Shown: in pieces, positions 12,002 through 24,330 of the stretch | Position numbering within the stretch: position 1 is the stretch's first letter | Layout: each line of letters opens with the position of its first letter | Source of the DNA: Warburgia ugandensis | Taxonomy: Eukaryota > Streptophyta > Magnoliopsida > Canellales > Canellaceae | Assembly (NCBI GenBank): GCA_035236585.1 | Contig: CP141127.1 | Span: 46,204,001 to 46,268,000 of the forward strand | Reading direction: 5' to 3' | DNA length: 64,000 nucleotides | Made by a program: the position numbers and the translations under genes | Notes under the pieces: generated by a model | Told to the model about the DNA's origin: nothing | The model's database searches: none | The model's input: the letters and a program-made list of their open reading frames with translations, nothing else

Positions 12002-14055
12002 TTACTTTAATGTGGCCAAATAGTCAAGAGAAGGACAACTTCTAATTAAAACTAATGATAGTAAAAGTAAAGACATAAATCAAACAACTCATTAAAAAGG
12101 AAACACCTATGATAAACAACTAAGAAAATATCAAATAACAAAATAACTAACTAAAACGGAAACAACTAAGCTATCTAAGCAACTAATATATAAACCCTAA
12201 ATTAGAAAAAAATCAATTAAAAAAGAAGAAGAAAACTATCTATATGAAGCAAGAAAATGAAACAAGATCTCTAAAACTAGAACTAACTATTAATTAAGGA
12301 AACTTTCTAAAATTAGCACTACCTAGAAATTAAAGTAACTAAGAAAGAAAAAAGCGAGGTCTTTCATTAATAAAAAATGGAAAAATAGCCGCCCAAGAAA
12401 GAAGGAAGAATGATCGAAAAGGAAGTAGAAAAAGTTATAGCATTTTCTCTATGGTGGAAACTCTTAAAAGAAAGAGGGCAACTTCTAGGAATTTAGATAA
12501 AAAGGAGATTCGAGATCATTCATCTTTAAATTCGAGAATCCATAGAATAGGTTTCATACTTTAAACATGAAATAAAAGAAAAAGGAAACAAAGTGAAGAT
12601 AGTGGCTCTTGTTTTAGGACTCACCAATTAATAGCCTTAGGAGATGAATGGAGAAATAGATTCATGGCATATCCCTATGCTCTAACACAAAGCCCTTAAC
12701 TAGGAACCTATGTAGCTTATGGATGGAATTGCATGTTCCCCACCCTTAATTAAGAAATCAGAAACTTTCCCTGTTTATAAGATTCCTTTCCTTTTCTCCG
12801 CCTAACTTCATGAACTAACTAACATGAATCTGCATGATTTCTAAAATTAGAAAGTGGGTGTGTGTCTCATAAAAATAGAAAGTGGATGGATAAGGAAACA
12901 TGATAAGAAGGTGTGTGAGTGTAGCAAAGTGTACGAATGAGGGATTAAGACATAGAAAGGGAATATGAATGCAAACCTAACCTAGAAGACTCCATCTATG
13001 TAACCATACATGGCTGTGCTGCGTGCGATTATAAAAGGATAGCAGAATGCTTACAATATAAAGTGAGATCTACATCAGATATGGGTGCTTGTGCAATCTC
13101 AAAAGCATTTGCATTTGCTCTAATCTAATGAAAATATTTAGTAATACTCAATGAGCCTTTTAGTACCATCTTAATTTGTCCTTGTAATTTGACTTTTAAT
13201 ATATATGTAATGTACTTTAATGGAAGCTCAAAATCTTTGCTCGTGTAAGCTACAAATGAATTAATAATGATGAATGTAAGTATTGATTTGTAAGAGCATC
13301 TTAATATTTTAAATTATGAAATCAAATGCTTGTAGAAGTTAAAACAATAGTTGGATCTCAAGATAAATGTAACAAATTTAACTATTGTTATTATTATTTA
13401 GGATGGAAGGTTATGTGAGTAGTACATAGGTCTTTTGCATATATGATTTTTAGCTATGGTTTTGTAAATTAGAGACCTTTTTTTGCAAATTGAAACTCTT
13501 TTCAATTTCTAACTATAGTTGGCAACTTCTAATGTGTTGAGATTATTGAGATATTTCTACATTATGCATTGAGAAGAAAGAGAAAAATAGTTGGTAATAA
13601 AATTAAAACTCGTAGTGAATTCCTAAGAATAATTGATATATAAATTTAAGGTATGATAAGTCCAAGTGCACTTCACTTCCGCTTTTGTAGATTTAAGACA
13701 TTCACCAAGTTCATAATGATTTGGATAGGCTAAGTATAAAATTTCATTCATTAAGTACTTTATCCTATATTCTTTTTGCTATGTTTCTTAACATTAAGAA
13801 CCATAAGATAAATTATCTTGTGGGCATGAAGTTTGGTACTTGGCCATCAAAGCCATTTTCAACCTGGTGAATGGCTTAGATAGACAAAAGATGTAAGGTA
13901 GAGATAAGTAAAATGCACTTAGATATATCTTTTGTAAGCGTGCACTTGAATTTTAACATTCATCTACAAATCGTTTACCTAAATTTATACCAAATTTATA
14001 ATATAAATAATATATGTGTGTGTGTGCTTGTGTTATAAAAATTATATTTTGGACC
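12002..14055. other. AT-rich intergenic DNA, possibly decayed LTR sequence
   Basis: No coding sequence is visible. The A-rich aaactaa / ggaaac composition of 12040-12560 and the word ttagaaagtggg near 12850 recall the Athila-like LTR (36500-37700 and near 38380). It may be an old Athila-type LTR remnant, but I cannot place ends. Confidence 0.35.
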
Positions 14056-14220
14056 AGGTAATCCATTGATAGGAGTCCTCATATTGTATCTATTCTAAAA
14101 AAATGCCAATATTCAAATTCAATTGTGTATTCATCTATTGCTAGAATTTTCCAATTCATACCATATCTATGTCATTAGTTTAGTAGACACAATATGAAGA
14201 CTCCTATCAATGGGTTACCT
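14056..14220. mobile_element. MITE-like element with inverted ends (about 165 bp)
   Basis: The left end aggtaatccattgataggag matches the complement of the right end (aggtaacccattgataggag) with one change, and similarity continues for at least 32 bases, more weakly to about 47. The centre is AT-rich. The size and structure fit a MITE or a foldback element. No clean target duplication is visible, so the superfamily is open. Confidence 0.75.
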
Positions 14221-15169
14221 ATTTAGCTCATATGTGAAAAATCACACTCATCTTATATTTCTAACATTTGTGTTTTTTAGTTATAAATGATATGGAGTTA
14301 ATGTAGAAAGAAACATAAGCTAGAAATATCCACTAACAGTGTTTTTTTGTATGTATGTAATAATCTAAGAGAGTTCATACAAGTTATGCAAACAAAGAGG
14401 AAATACAGATAGACACATAGCCAATATGATAATAGTTATCTTTACAGGAAATCTAAAATGATGGTGGGACAATTGTATCTCACCAAATCAGCAAAAATAG
14501 ATAACTATGCTTTTTATCCTAGAAACATTTGTTTTGAAACTATATTTTCTAATTCATTTTTAATAATTTATCTAATAGTAGTGCAATCATTTCAAAGAAG
14601 AAACCTTTGATTTAGAAGATCATCTTGAAATTTTACATTACATTTGAAAAATGAAAGCATTTCTTTTTTAATTGTAGAATAACTTTATTTTGAGTAGTGT
14701 TCCACTTACCTAAGTAGAACAAACTAATTCTTCTTTATTTGTCTCAAGGTTTTTCTATTTTAAAATACCCCCAAAGCCACTAGTATGTTTTTACAGGGAT
14801 CATGAATAGGGACAGGGAAAGACCAAAATAGGGTAATACTTGAGCCAGAGGTTGCGGTTAAGGTAATAATCAAGATCCTAGATGTCAAAATAAAAAATAG
14901 ATAACTATGCTAGCCAACCTACAAAAATTTATTTTGAAACTATATTTTTTATATCTTTTTCAATAATTTATTCGGCAGCACTACAATCAATTATAAGAAG
15001 AAACCTTTAATTTGTATAAGTAGGATCTTCTTGAAATTCTGCCTAAATTCTTAAACATGCAAGTGTATCTAACATCTACACTAACACCCAAATGGGTTGT
15101 GCTGGTTAATTTTTGCTAGGTGGTGTGACAATGATGAAAAACCATCAGTTACTACGACTATGTCGAACA
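14221..15169. repeat. AT-rich DNA carrying an old direct duplication
   Basis: About 14493-14636 and 14893-15042 are diverged copies, 400 bp apart, sharing aaaaatagataactatgc, ttttgaaactatatttt and agaagaaaccttt. Nothing else is recognised. The last five bases (15165-15169, gaaca) would be the left target site of the retrotransposon that follows. Confidence 0.6.
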
Positions 15170-15574
15170 TGTGACGACCCAGGTTTTTGTTACACGTTTT
15201 GTAATGTATTTTGAAAGGCAGGGCCCTTAAGAGTGTAAATTTTTTTCGCAAAACAAAGTAGCGGAAATTATTTTCTTTAGAACTTGTTTTGAAAACCCAA
15301 GTCACCACTTCATACATAACATAAGTACAATTTGTGTACAAAATAAAATTCCATTGAAAGAATATACTTTTATTAAATTCCAGGATCCATCCAGTGGTTC
15401 ACAGTACAGCCAAATCTATTACAATACTTGTCCAAATTTCATAATCCAAAACTAAAGCTCACCATACAATAAAACTCTCAACAAAGAAAAATACATGTCT
15501 TCAAGGGTATACCTTGAAGATTATTCTCTTCAAGTCTTCTATCGTCTTCAGCTCCTAACGCTCCTTCCTTGTAT

Positions 15575-15605
15575 CTGAGATATTGCAACATTTACAATAT
15601 CTCAG
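15575..15605. other. Conserved LTR hairpin
   Basis: Arms ctgagatattg and caatatctcag are exact complements around a 9-base loop. An identical copy lies at 24904-24934 in the partner LTR. Confidence 0.8.
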
Positions 15606-18600
15606 CAAGCAATGCTTGGTAGGGGATTCAAGAAGCATAATAATTGACAAGGTAATTCCAATACTTCATAATCTCATTATCTTTAAACATATTCTTTACT
15701 TTGTAAGTTATGTATATCTATATACATACATACCCTTCATGAGTAAACTAGTTAAATTTGTGAAAATAGTCAAATATCATTCCCAACTAAGCCGATCAAT
15801 TCTCTTCATTTTGAGAATTTAGTACTTCAGCTAATCTTATACTGGGAATTTCCCTTCTTGGGAAATATTGGTAATACACAATTACCTAGCATTTCATTAT
15901 GCTAGAACATAAGGCATTTCATTATGCCTATTCTCATATGCATCATAGTGCAAAATAATCAGAAAGGTTGCTATGCTACAGTCTGATCTATACTAGCAGG
16001 CTCGAATAACTGCCCTGTTCACCACTGATACTACGGTGAAAAATATTATGTCACTGCCCGTATGGGGAGGCAAGACTTTCACAGTGGTGGCCTTCCCATA
16101 ATTGCCACCACCCGACTTTTAGCCTCTCTTAGGGCAAGGTATCATCACATCATCAAATTTCAAGGAGCGGGTGGCCAAACCCTCATAAGTCCTCTAGCAA
16201 TAGCATTCCCCTAGGCTTATGCCTATTAAAACAAACTCACAAGCCTTCAAGCTTGTATGTAAAATAGATTTCATATATATCAGACCATATGTCTATTTAC
16301 TTAGGGCTGAAATATTTTCTAGTTCCCTATTCACTTATATTTTAGTCCTTAACCATCTTATATGTGTTTGGTTGGATCATAAGGTTTTCAAGAGATTTAA
16401 TACAAGTATTAACATTACTCTTGTCAACATAAAATCATGAGTACAATCATGTGTATCTCATGTAAATGCATTCATCAAATCCTCCTACCTTTAAGGAGTG
16501 ATCTCTTTTCCCCAAATCTTCCATGATCTTGACTGATGTATATGATCAGTACATCCATACGTATTGTCAATATATAAATTTTGAACCATCCTATTGATCA
16601 CTAGATCTGATGTTTAGAATGATCTTTAGATGATTCATATCTAAGTATTTTTCTATCTCTAAGTCTTTGTATGTCCATCTCCTTGATCTTGATCTTTCAT
16701 AGATCCATTGATTGACAATCTACACATGTTGATAAAGATCAAGGTCCTAAATCTTCTATCATCTAGGTCTTCTTTGATCTAAGTTCAGTTATTGGATCAT
16801 CCCTATCGAGGACGATCTTGCTTTTCTTCCTTGAATCATCTTTGATCAAGGGTTTGGATTATCTAATCTAACGAACTATAACGAGCATACTAATAGACAT
16901 GCATACTAAGTATAATATAGTATTCTTGTTCTTATTGTTCTTGATCATCCAAGATCTAATGGATCTTGTTTGATCATCCTTATCTTACTTACTGTTTTTA
17001 TAAGGTTAGGTAATTTACTAACCTTTTATGCTCTTATTATTATTATTCAACCAGTTAATGTGCTGGTTGAAGGTAACTTATTCAAGCCTAAATCTAGACT
17101 ACTCTTATTTCCAATTGGCTAAGGCTTACTAGCTGAATGGGTGAACACAAAGTCGTTACTTCAATCCTCATGTAAGGAGGCGTTTAGACCTCACAAACGT
17201 CAGAAAGGTAGGGGAAGAGCGAGGCTTTATTAGATAACCCCCTTAACCACTATGTTCATCATTCACTAGAATGACCATAGCTCAACCTTTCATAAGGTCT
17301 ATAAGCATGCTTACCCTAAATACTCTTTGTAATGGATTTTAATTAAGTCCATGAATATTTATAATGTCATTCATGGGGTTTATTATTCTTCTCCTAGTTT
17401 GGGCCAAGGATTTGATAATCCTTATATTGTCCTAATAACTATAGCCCTTACTAATTAAGTCCAAAGTACTCCATTCTTTTTTGTGTCATGAAACTCTACT
17501 TTCTCATTAGAATACATTTTTGATGTTTTATGCTCTTTATCTCATAACAAGTCGATCTACTAATAACATTTAACCATAAATGAATTATAAATTCAAAGCA
17601 TAAAACTACATAATTTAACATTTAATGATAATGAGACAAGGTACTTAAAATTACTCTAACATGATTTTCAACTAATATACCTTAATAACTCAATTTAAAC
17701 TAATATGGATTTAAGGTATAATCTCATATTATAGTATAAACTTATATGAAATTCTAGCATTGTCTTAAGTTAGAATGGCATCAAATCATACTAAAGTGCC
17801 CCTAAGATAATTAAATCTAACACCTTATGATAACAATGAAATCACATATCATGCTAAAGTCTAAATGTTATACTAACATGCTTTATAGCATAATCATATT
17901 TAAAATGCTATTATATAAAATGAAACTAATTACATTAACATTTTTAGAAACCTTTACTTATGATCCAACCATTAGATCTTAGATCTTTTCCTTTGATTAA
18001 GGGTATTAGTTATATTTAGGGGATTTTCTTTATTAAGGTCCAAAGATCATATTGATCCATTTTTGTCATAATCCATCCATGATTTCTTGGATCAACATTC
18101 ATTTTATCCATCCCAAGCATCTAGTCACACTTGATCTCATTGATCAAGTGGGTCCCTTTGTATTTTTAGGATTTTTCCACCATAATGGGTAGATTCCTTA
18201 ATATATCTCATATATGTCCAAATAAATCATAGATCTCACTTTATTTCAATAGTATATCATTAGTAAAATATATTTCCAAGATCTGATCATCTCAGATCTT
18301 GAAGATCTAGGTAATTGGAAACTTGTTTCTTTAATACAGAAATTTTTATTACATAATTTTTAGATTTTATCATTTCATTAGAAAATAGAGGTTTCAAGCT
18401 TTCCTTAGCTTCTTTCCGATCTCAATTTGGAGTTCAGATGACTCCAGAATGTGCTCTGGAAGTTCATAGTCCTTCCTAGGGCTTGGATTTGATCTGGACC
18501 CAAGGAACGGACGCCTGATTAGTCGGGCAGAATGCGTTTGGTTCGTCGGGTACTTCCGCTATGATGAAATGAGGAAGCTCCTGCACGGGGCGTCCATGGA

Positions 18601-19277
18601 TGCCCGCGAGACATCGTCTGTCCGATCGGGAGATCGAACAGTCCGTTTGAACTGTCCAATCAATCCCTTCTCAATTGAGGGACCAAACCTTCTCAGATCA
18701 TTATGAAAATTCTACCCTAGGGATTTTGGACCCTTCTAGATCTATTGGTGTAGTCAGAATTTTCATCTATGCACTCTATCATCCTAAATTAAGGGTTCTG
18801 GTGTTTACTTTATTTTTACCTTTTTATTACCAAAATAAATTATAGTAAACTAAAAGTTACATAAAGCAGTAGTAAACATCTATATAAAGTATTCCCACCT
18901 ACCTGATTTGAGAAAAAATGGTGTTTATGTGTCCAATTTAAAAGAAATACCCATTGATGAAGATATGGCCCAAGATCCACCTTTCTTGCAAATTCTCGTT
19001 GTTTGAATCGTTGGATCTTGAAATTGCTTTGGGGGTTTTGTAGAATAGATATGGTGGGAAGTTTTGGACGGTGAAATTGATGAAATTACATTTGGAACAG
19101 AGTGCCTAATTGATTTTAGGTTTCTTGTTCCAATCTAAAAAGAAAAAGAAATTGAAAAGTGAGATATCTCTTGGAAATTTTGGATTTTTGGGGAGGGATC
19201 TAGGTCTAATTTTTCAGGGAGAGTGAAGAAAATTTTGTGGGGATTTTATGAGCATTTTTGGAGGGTTTTTGGGGTTG

Positions 19278-19286
19278 TATTTATAG
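19278..19286 (-). promoter_or_regulatory. LTR TATA box
   Basis: CTATAAATA on the minus strand. The equivalent site in the partner 5' LTR is gone because that LTR stops at 27779. Confidence 0.7.
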
Positions 19287-19869
19287 GCATTTTGGGTCTT
19301 TTTTCATGATTACAATATTTTATTTTTTATTATTAAATGGCATGAAAGTCTCCCATGCTCCATTTTTCTTCCTCAAGACTAGCTGGTGTTTGTTGGCCCA
19401 TGACTTCACGTGGGCTGCTCATAAGATTTGTTTTTGGGTCCCTTGTGGGCCCCATGGTGTAAAAAGACCGTTTTGCCATTTATGTATAAAATTTTGGGTT
19501 TTATTCCCATAATCTCAGATTTGAGTGTACTTAGTGGCGTTGGATTCGTATTTCTCAGTACATTCTAAATTTTGATGTCTCATATTTTGATTTTTGGGAG
19601 ATTTTGATTTTTGGGTAAAATTACTATTTTACCCTTTTGTCCAAGAAATGAAGAAACTTAAGGATTTTTCATCTGAATTCAGAATTTGTCTTCCTTACAG
19701 TTATTTTGAAGGGTTTGCTAAGTTTAATTTCAATTTTACATGTCTTATGATTTGATTATACTTTTATAAAAAGTATATTCTAAATAACCCTAATATTTCA
19801 GCTCGAAATATCTTAAACTCAAACTTTATTGATTTTCTTAATCAATTACAAAAATTGGGGTTATTACAA

Positions 19870-19881
19870 TCTTCCCCCCTT
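19870..19881 (-). promoter_or_regulatory. Polypurine tract
   Basis: The plus strand tcttccccccttt-like run gives an AAGGGGGGAAGA tract on the minus strand, directly upstream of the 3' LTR, where plus-strand DNA synthesis is primed. A matching tract lies at 48642-48651 in the LARD-like element. Confidence 0.85.
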
Positions 19882-19917
19882 ACAATAATTTCGTCCTCAA
19901 AATTTGTAATACAATAG

Positions 19918-21039
19918 TTACTCAAACAAATTAGGGTGTGTCTTCCTCATTTCTACTTCCGTTTCCCACGTGGCTTCCTCAACAGAGTGATGTTGCCACA
20001 GGACTTTGACTAATGGAATGCTTTTGGTTCTTAACTTCTGTTCCTTGCGGTCCAGAATTTGGATTGCCTTCTCTTCGAAGGTTAGGTCAGGCTTTAGCTC
20101 TTCTGGCACCCTTTGAAGTACATGAGTGTCGTCTTGGAGGTATTTCCTTAGCATAGACACATGAAAGACACTATGTATTTCTGAGAGTTGGGGTGGTAAG
20201 GCTGATTTGTAGGCCACTTGACCAACTCTTTCTAAGATTTCAAATGGACCAATGAATCTAGGACTAAGTTTTTCTTTGCTTCCAAACCTCATTACTCCTT
20301 TGACAGGTGATACCTTTAGAAATACGTGCTCCCCCACATCAAATTCCAAGTTTCTACCTCTTTTATTTGCGTAACTCTTTTGTCGACTGTGTGCTATTAA
20401 CAATCTCTTCTGTATCAATCTGACCTTGTCTACACATTGTTCCACTAGTTCTGACTTTATCAGCTTTCTTTCTCCAACTTCACTCCAACAGGTTGGTGAT
20501 CGACATGGCCGTCCATACAATGCTTCATATGGTGCCATACCAATACTTGCTTGAAAACTGTTGTTATATGCAAATTCTACTAAAGGAAGATGTTCATCCC
20601 AACTCCCTTTACAATCTAATGCACATGCTCTCAACACATCTTCTAAGGTTTGAATAGTCCTTTCTGATTGACCACCTGTTTGAGGGTGAAATGCTGTACT
20701 GAGTTTAAGTGAGGTTCCCAAGGCTTGTTGTACACACTTCCAACATCTCGAAGTAAATCTTCCATCCCTATTTGAGATAATGGATAGTGGAATCCCATGA
20801 AGTCTTACTATTTCTTTGATATATAACTTAGCCAGACTATCAACTAATTGGTTTTGTCTAATTGGAAGGAAATGTGCTGACTTTGTTAGCCTATCCACAA
20901 CCACCCAAATCATGTCATGGCCTGCCCAAGTCCTTGGCAATCCCACTACAAAATCCATAGTGATATTGTCCCATTTCTATTCTGGAAGTGCCAATGTTTG
21001 TAACATTCCAGCTGGTCTTTGGTGTTCAGCTTTTACTTG
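19918..21039 (-). pseudogene. Integrase core and chromodomain
   Basis: The integrase joins element DNA to the genome; chromodomains guide Tekay-type integration to certain chromatin. The HHCC zinc finger ends at the KCLNC block just upstream of the stop at 21040. From 20958 the frame is open for 346 residues: D22, N63 and E99 occupy the DDE positions. N63 to E99 has the expected 35 residues between, so the second catalytic Asp is replaced by Asn (AAT for GAT, a transition). A GPF/Y-type block GPFEILERVGQVAY and a C-terminal chromodomain (VLWQHHSVEEATWE...) follow. The stop at 19918 is at the usual family end. Confidence 0.92.
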
Positions 21040-22761
21040 TTAACAATTTAGACATTTAGCCACAAATTCTCCTATTTCTCTCTTCATGCCTTCCCACCAA
21101 AAGTTTCTTTTTAAATCTTAATACATATTTGTACCTCCAGGGTGTATAGAAAACTTTGACTGATGGGCTTCTTGTATCAATTCCTTTCCCAGACATTTAC
21201 TTGAAGGAACCACCATTCTCTCCTAAAAATGTATGCCCCCATCTGTACCCTTAACAAATCCTTTCTTTTCACACAATTCCTGAGTTGCTGTATCTTCTTC
21301 TTGGGCTTTAAGGACTCTTTCTACAAAAGCTGATTTAATTGTGATGTTTGTGAGTAGAGCTCTTGGTTGTCTACTTAATGCATCAGCTACTACATTTGCC
21401 TTTCCAGGATGGTATTGGATGTCAAAATCATAGTCTTTGATATACTCTATGCATCTTCTTTGTCTCATATTCAAATCAGCTTGAGTGAAGATGTATTTGA
21501 GACTCTTATGATCTGTAAATACATTGAATTTTTCTCCATACAAATAATGTCTCCAAATTTTCAATACAGAAACTACAGCTGCCAATTCTAGATCATGTAT
21601 TGGGTAATTTATTTCATGTTTCTTCAATTGTCTAGATGCATAAGCAATGACCTTCCCATTTTGCATTAACACACCTCCTAACCCTTTGCCTGAAGCATCA
21701 CAGTATATTTCATATCCCCCACTCCCAGCTAGCAAAGTCAATACTGGTGCTGTAGTTAACCTCTTCTTTAGCTCTTGAAAACTATTTTCACATTCTTCTG
21801 ACCAAGTGAATTGTACTCCCTTTCTTATCAAGGAAGTCATAGGAAGAGCTATATGAGAGAACCCTTGAATGAATCTACGGCAGTATCCTGCTAGTCTAAG
21901 TAAACTACGTATTTCTGTTACTGTTTTAGGTTTCTCCCAATTCATTACTGCTTCAATCTTGGTGGGGTTCACTTCTACACCATTCTTGGAAATTACATGA
22001 CCTAAAAAATTGACCTTCTCTAACCAGAATTCACACTTACTAAATTTACCAAATAGTTTGTGTGTTCTGAGGGTATTTAGTACAATTCGTAAGTGTTCTT
22101 GATGTTCTTTGATACTGGTAGAGTAAATCAGTATATCGTCGATAAATACGATCACAAATTTATCCAAAAATTCTTTGAAGATTCTATTCATCAAATCCAT
22201 AAACACTACTGGTGCATTGGTCAGCCCGAAAGACATGACTAGAAACTCGTAATGCCCATATCGAGTTCTGAATGCTGACTTGGGTATGTCTTCATCCTTA
22301 ATACGCAATTGATGATATCTTGATCTAAGGTCAATTTTAGAAAAGACCTTAGCAGATTGGAGTTGATCAAAGAGATCATCAATGCGAGGTAAGGGATACC
22401 TATTTTTCACTGTGACACTGTTCAACATTCTATAATCAATGCATAATCTCATTGACCCATCCATCTTCTTCACAACTATTACTGGTGCTCCCCATGGTGA
22501 ACTACTTGGTCTAACAAACCCTTTTTCTAACAATTCTTGCAATTGTCCTTTTAACTCTTTCAACTCTACTGGGGCCATCCTATAAGGTGCTTTAGAAATT
22601 GGAGTTGTACCAGGAATTACTTCAATGGTAAACTCAATTTCTCAATGTGGGGGTAACCCTGGTAGTTCTTTAGGAAAAACATCTTGGAATTCCCTAACCA
22701 CTTCAATTTCTGTTATCCTAGGCTATTCAACATCTAAGGAAACCACTATTGCTAGAAATGC
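21040..22761 (-). pseudogene. Reverse transcriptase and RNase H region
   Basis: This is the largest intact segment, 451 residues from 22578 to 21223. In its numbering RT shows the first catalytic Asp at 83 (FSKIDLRS) and the FIDD box at 145-148, the usual chromovirus form of YxDD. The normally conserved glycine of DLRSGYHQ is arginine at residue 87. RNase H shows D294, E331, D356 and D399 (VADALSR), the catalytic set. Upstream the frame is cut by stops at 22723 and 22642; downstream by 21223 and 21118 within the linker to integrase. Confidence 0.92.
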
Positions 22762-23217
22762 CTAACACCCCTTGGACATATGTTTGACTACCTTCATAGT
22801 TGAGCTGATGGATTTGTCTAAGTCATTGTGTTTCCCATACAGTATTAATACTTTCTCCCCTGGTATACTAAATGTGAGTTTCTTCTTGTGACAGTCCATA
22901 ACTACCCAGTATTTTGCTAACCAATCCATACCTAGTATGATGTCAAAATCATCCATGTTCAATAAAATGAAGTCTATGTCCATTCTTTTGCCCAATACTT
23001 CTAGAGGTACATTATGCAAGTATTCTTGTAGTTTAACTGTTTTTCCATCTGAAGTTGTTACATCTAGATCAAATCCCAAGTTTTTCACTAATAGTTGTAT
23101 ACTAGATGCAAATTCACAAGATATAAAGGAATGAGTAGATCTAGAATCAAATAGTACTTTGGCATAGTTGTCTGCTACAAGTAGTGTACCTTCAATTACC
23201 GCATTGGATGGTCTAGC
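22762..23217 (-). pseudogene. Retropepsin-like aspartic protease region with altered active site
   Basis: The protease would cut the Gag-Pol polyprotein. The active-site block reads LFDSRSTHSFIS near 23130-23150, where the family has DSG or DTG: the glycine is arginine (AGA codon; GGA to AGA is one transition). The later VILGMDWL block, typical of this family (here IILGMDWLAKYW), is present. It ends at a TAG (22762-22764). With DSR the enzyme should be inactive. Confidence 0.88.
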
Positions 23218-24330
23218 TTAGCCGTTAGTGATGGCAAAGACCCTTCCTTGGTGTCGAGGAGCAATTTCTAGTTTTGCCTCCTTGACTGCCAATGGTTTGG
23301 TACAGTGGGCGGCGATATGTCCATACTCCCCACAATTGTGGCACTTGATTGGAAATTGTTGTTGTTGTTGTTGTATAGGTCGTGGGCAGATATTGCCTTG
23401 GTGAAATTTTCTACATCTTGGACATGGCTGTCTATTTGGCCCTGCTGCATTGTTCCTTTGATTTCTTTGACGCTTAAAATTGTTCCAAGGTCTTTTATTC
23501 TTCTGGAAAGGCCTGGGGTTATTGTTTCCTCCTCCACTGAACTTGGTAATTTGACCCTTTTTGTACTCATCTTCAAACTTGGAGGCCATTTCCACACAGT
23601 CTGCCAAGGTAGTGGGTTTAATAACCAGCACCTTTATTTTCAGCCCTAGGTGTAGCCCTTCAATGAATCGATCCACGGTGTGTGTTTCTATGTCACACAC
23701 ATGAGTCGCGAATCTCCTTGGTTGTGTGAACTTGTTATCATAGTCCACCACTGACATATTCCCTTGCTTTAGGTCCAAAAACTCTATCAACTTCCTTTGT
23801 TGTACATGAGAAGGAAAATATTTATGGTTGAATACTTCCTTAAATTCTTCCCATGTAGTATCTTCAGAATTCTAGAAGAAGGTGTTGTTAGCTGATCTCC
23901 ACCAAAATGCAGCTTCTTGTTTGAATAAGTATGTGGCAAATTTCACCTTCAACTCTGAAGGAGTACGTAGTGCACTAAAAGTCTTTTCAACTTCATATAT
24001 CCATTCTTCAGCCTTTTTAGCTTCACCCTTGCCATCATACATTGTAGTCCTCTTTTGAAATCTCTCCATCATTTTGTCAACTTTTTCTAGTGCTAATGGG
24101 GATTTTTCAACTTCTTTACTTGATACAAGGGAAGATTGCCCTTGTCCTAGTGTGAGAGTAGCTGGTGGTGGTGTTGGTGTAGTATGTCTCACCTCAGGCT
24201 GAGCCTGAGCCTGCGTACTTGGTATTTCTATAGGAGGTGATGAACCTTAGGGTTGTTGTAGGAGAGGAAGGAGGTCCCTTAACATCCTTGTCATCATCTC
24301 TTCCATATTACTTATGGTTACTCTCTCCAT
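23218..24330 (-). pseudogene. Gag (capsid/nucleocapsid) region
   Basis: Gag packages the element RNA in cytoplasmic particles. The region has the Ty3-type capsid segment (EEWIYEVEKTFSAL, then FKEVFNHKYFP) and a CCHC zinc knuckle CHNCGEYGHIAAHC, residues 150-163 of the segment starting at 23790, after a glutamine run. Stops at 24247-24249 (TAA) and 23872-23874 (TAG) interrupt it; the flanking residues continue in frame on both sides. A TAA at 23218-23220 separates it from protease, again without a frame change. Confidence 0.9.

Larger units (their letters stand above)
15170..19868 (-). mobile_element. 3' LTR (4.7 kb) of the Tekay/Del-like retrotransposon
   Basis: It begins tgtgacgacccagg and ends ggggttattaca, next to a polypurine tract. 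It matches 24514-27779 closely: of 120 aligned bases starting at 15601, I count four differences. It carries the conserved hairpin (15575-15605), the LTR core near 16050-16230 and a minus-strand TATA box (19278-19286). At 4699 bp it is long even for Tekay/Del elements, which are known for long LTRs. Frames at 15583-15822 and 16219-16440 are non-coding; the first recurs only because the LTRs are copies. Confidence 0.93.
19918..24330 (-). pseudogene. gag-pol polyprotein of a Tekay/Del-like chromovirus retrotransposon, broken by stop codons
   Basis: One reading frame runs in order Gag, protease, reverse transcriptase, RNase H, integrase, chromodomain, which is the Ty3/gypsy order with the chromodomain of chromoviruses. 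From 24330 to the natural stop at 19918 no frameshift occurs, but there are ten in-frame stops: at 24247, 23872, 23218, 22762, 22723, 22642, 21223, 21118, 21040 and 20977 (lowest base of each codon). All fit CAA/CAG/CGA/TGG changed by a transition. The start is uncertain: 24330 is the first in-frame ATG, while an ATG at 24383 opens with the MPPKR type of start common in this lineage but lies in another frame. The single-frame layout is normal for the lineage. Confidence 0.93.

Noticed and set aside
15583..15822. 79-residue frame repeated at 24912-25151
   Set aside because: Repeated because the two LTRs are copies; no codon-level sign of selection, and it overlaps the conserved hairpin.
22937..23649. 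Plus-strand frames opposite gag and protease
   Set aside because: Antisense shadows of the minus-strand gag-pol.
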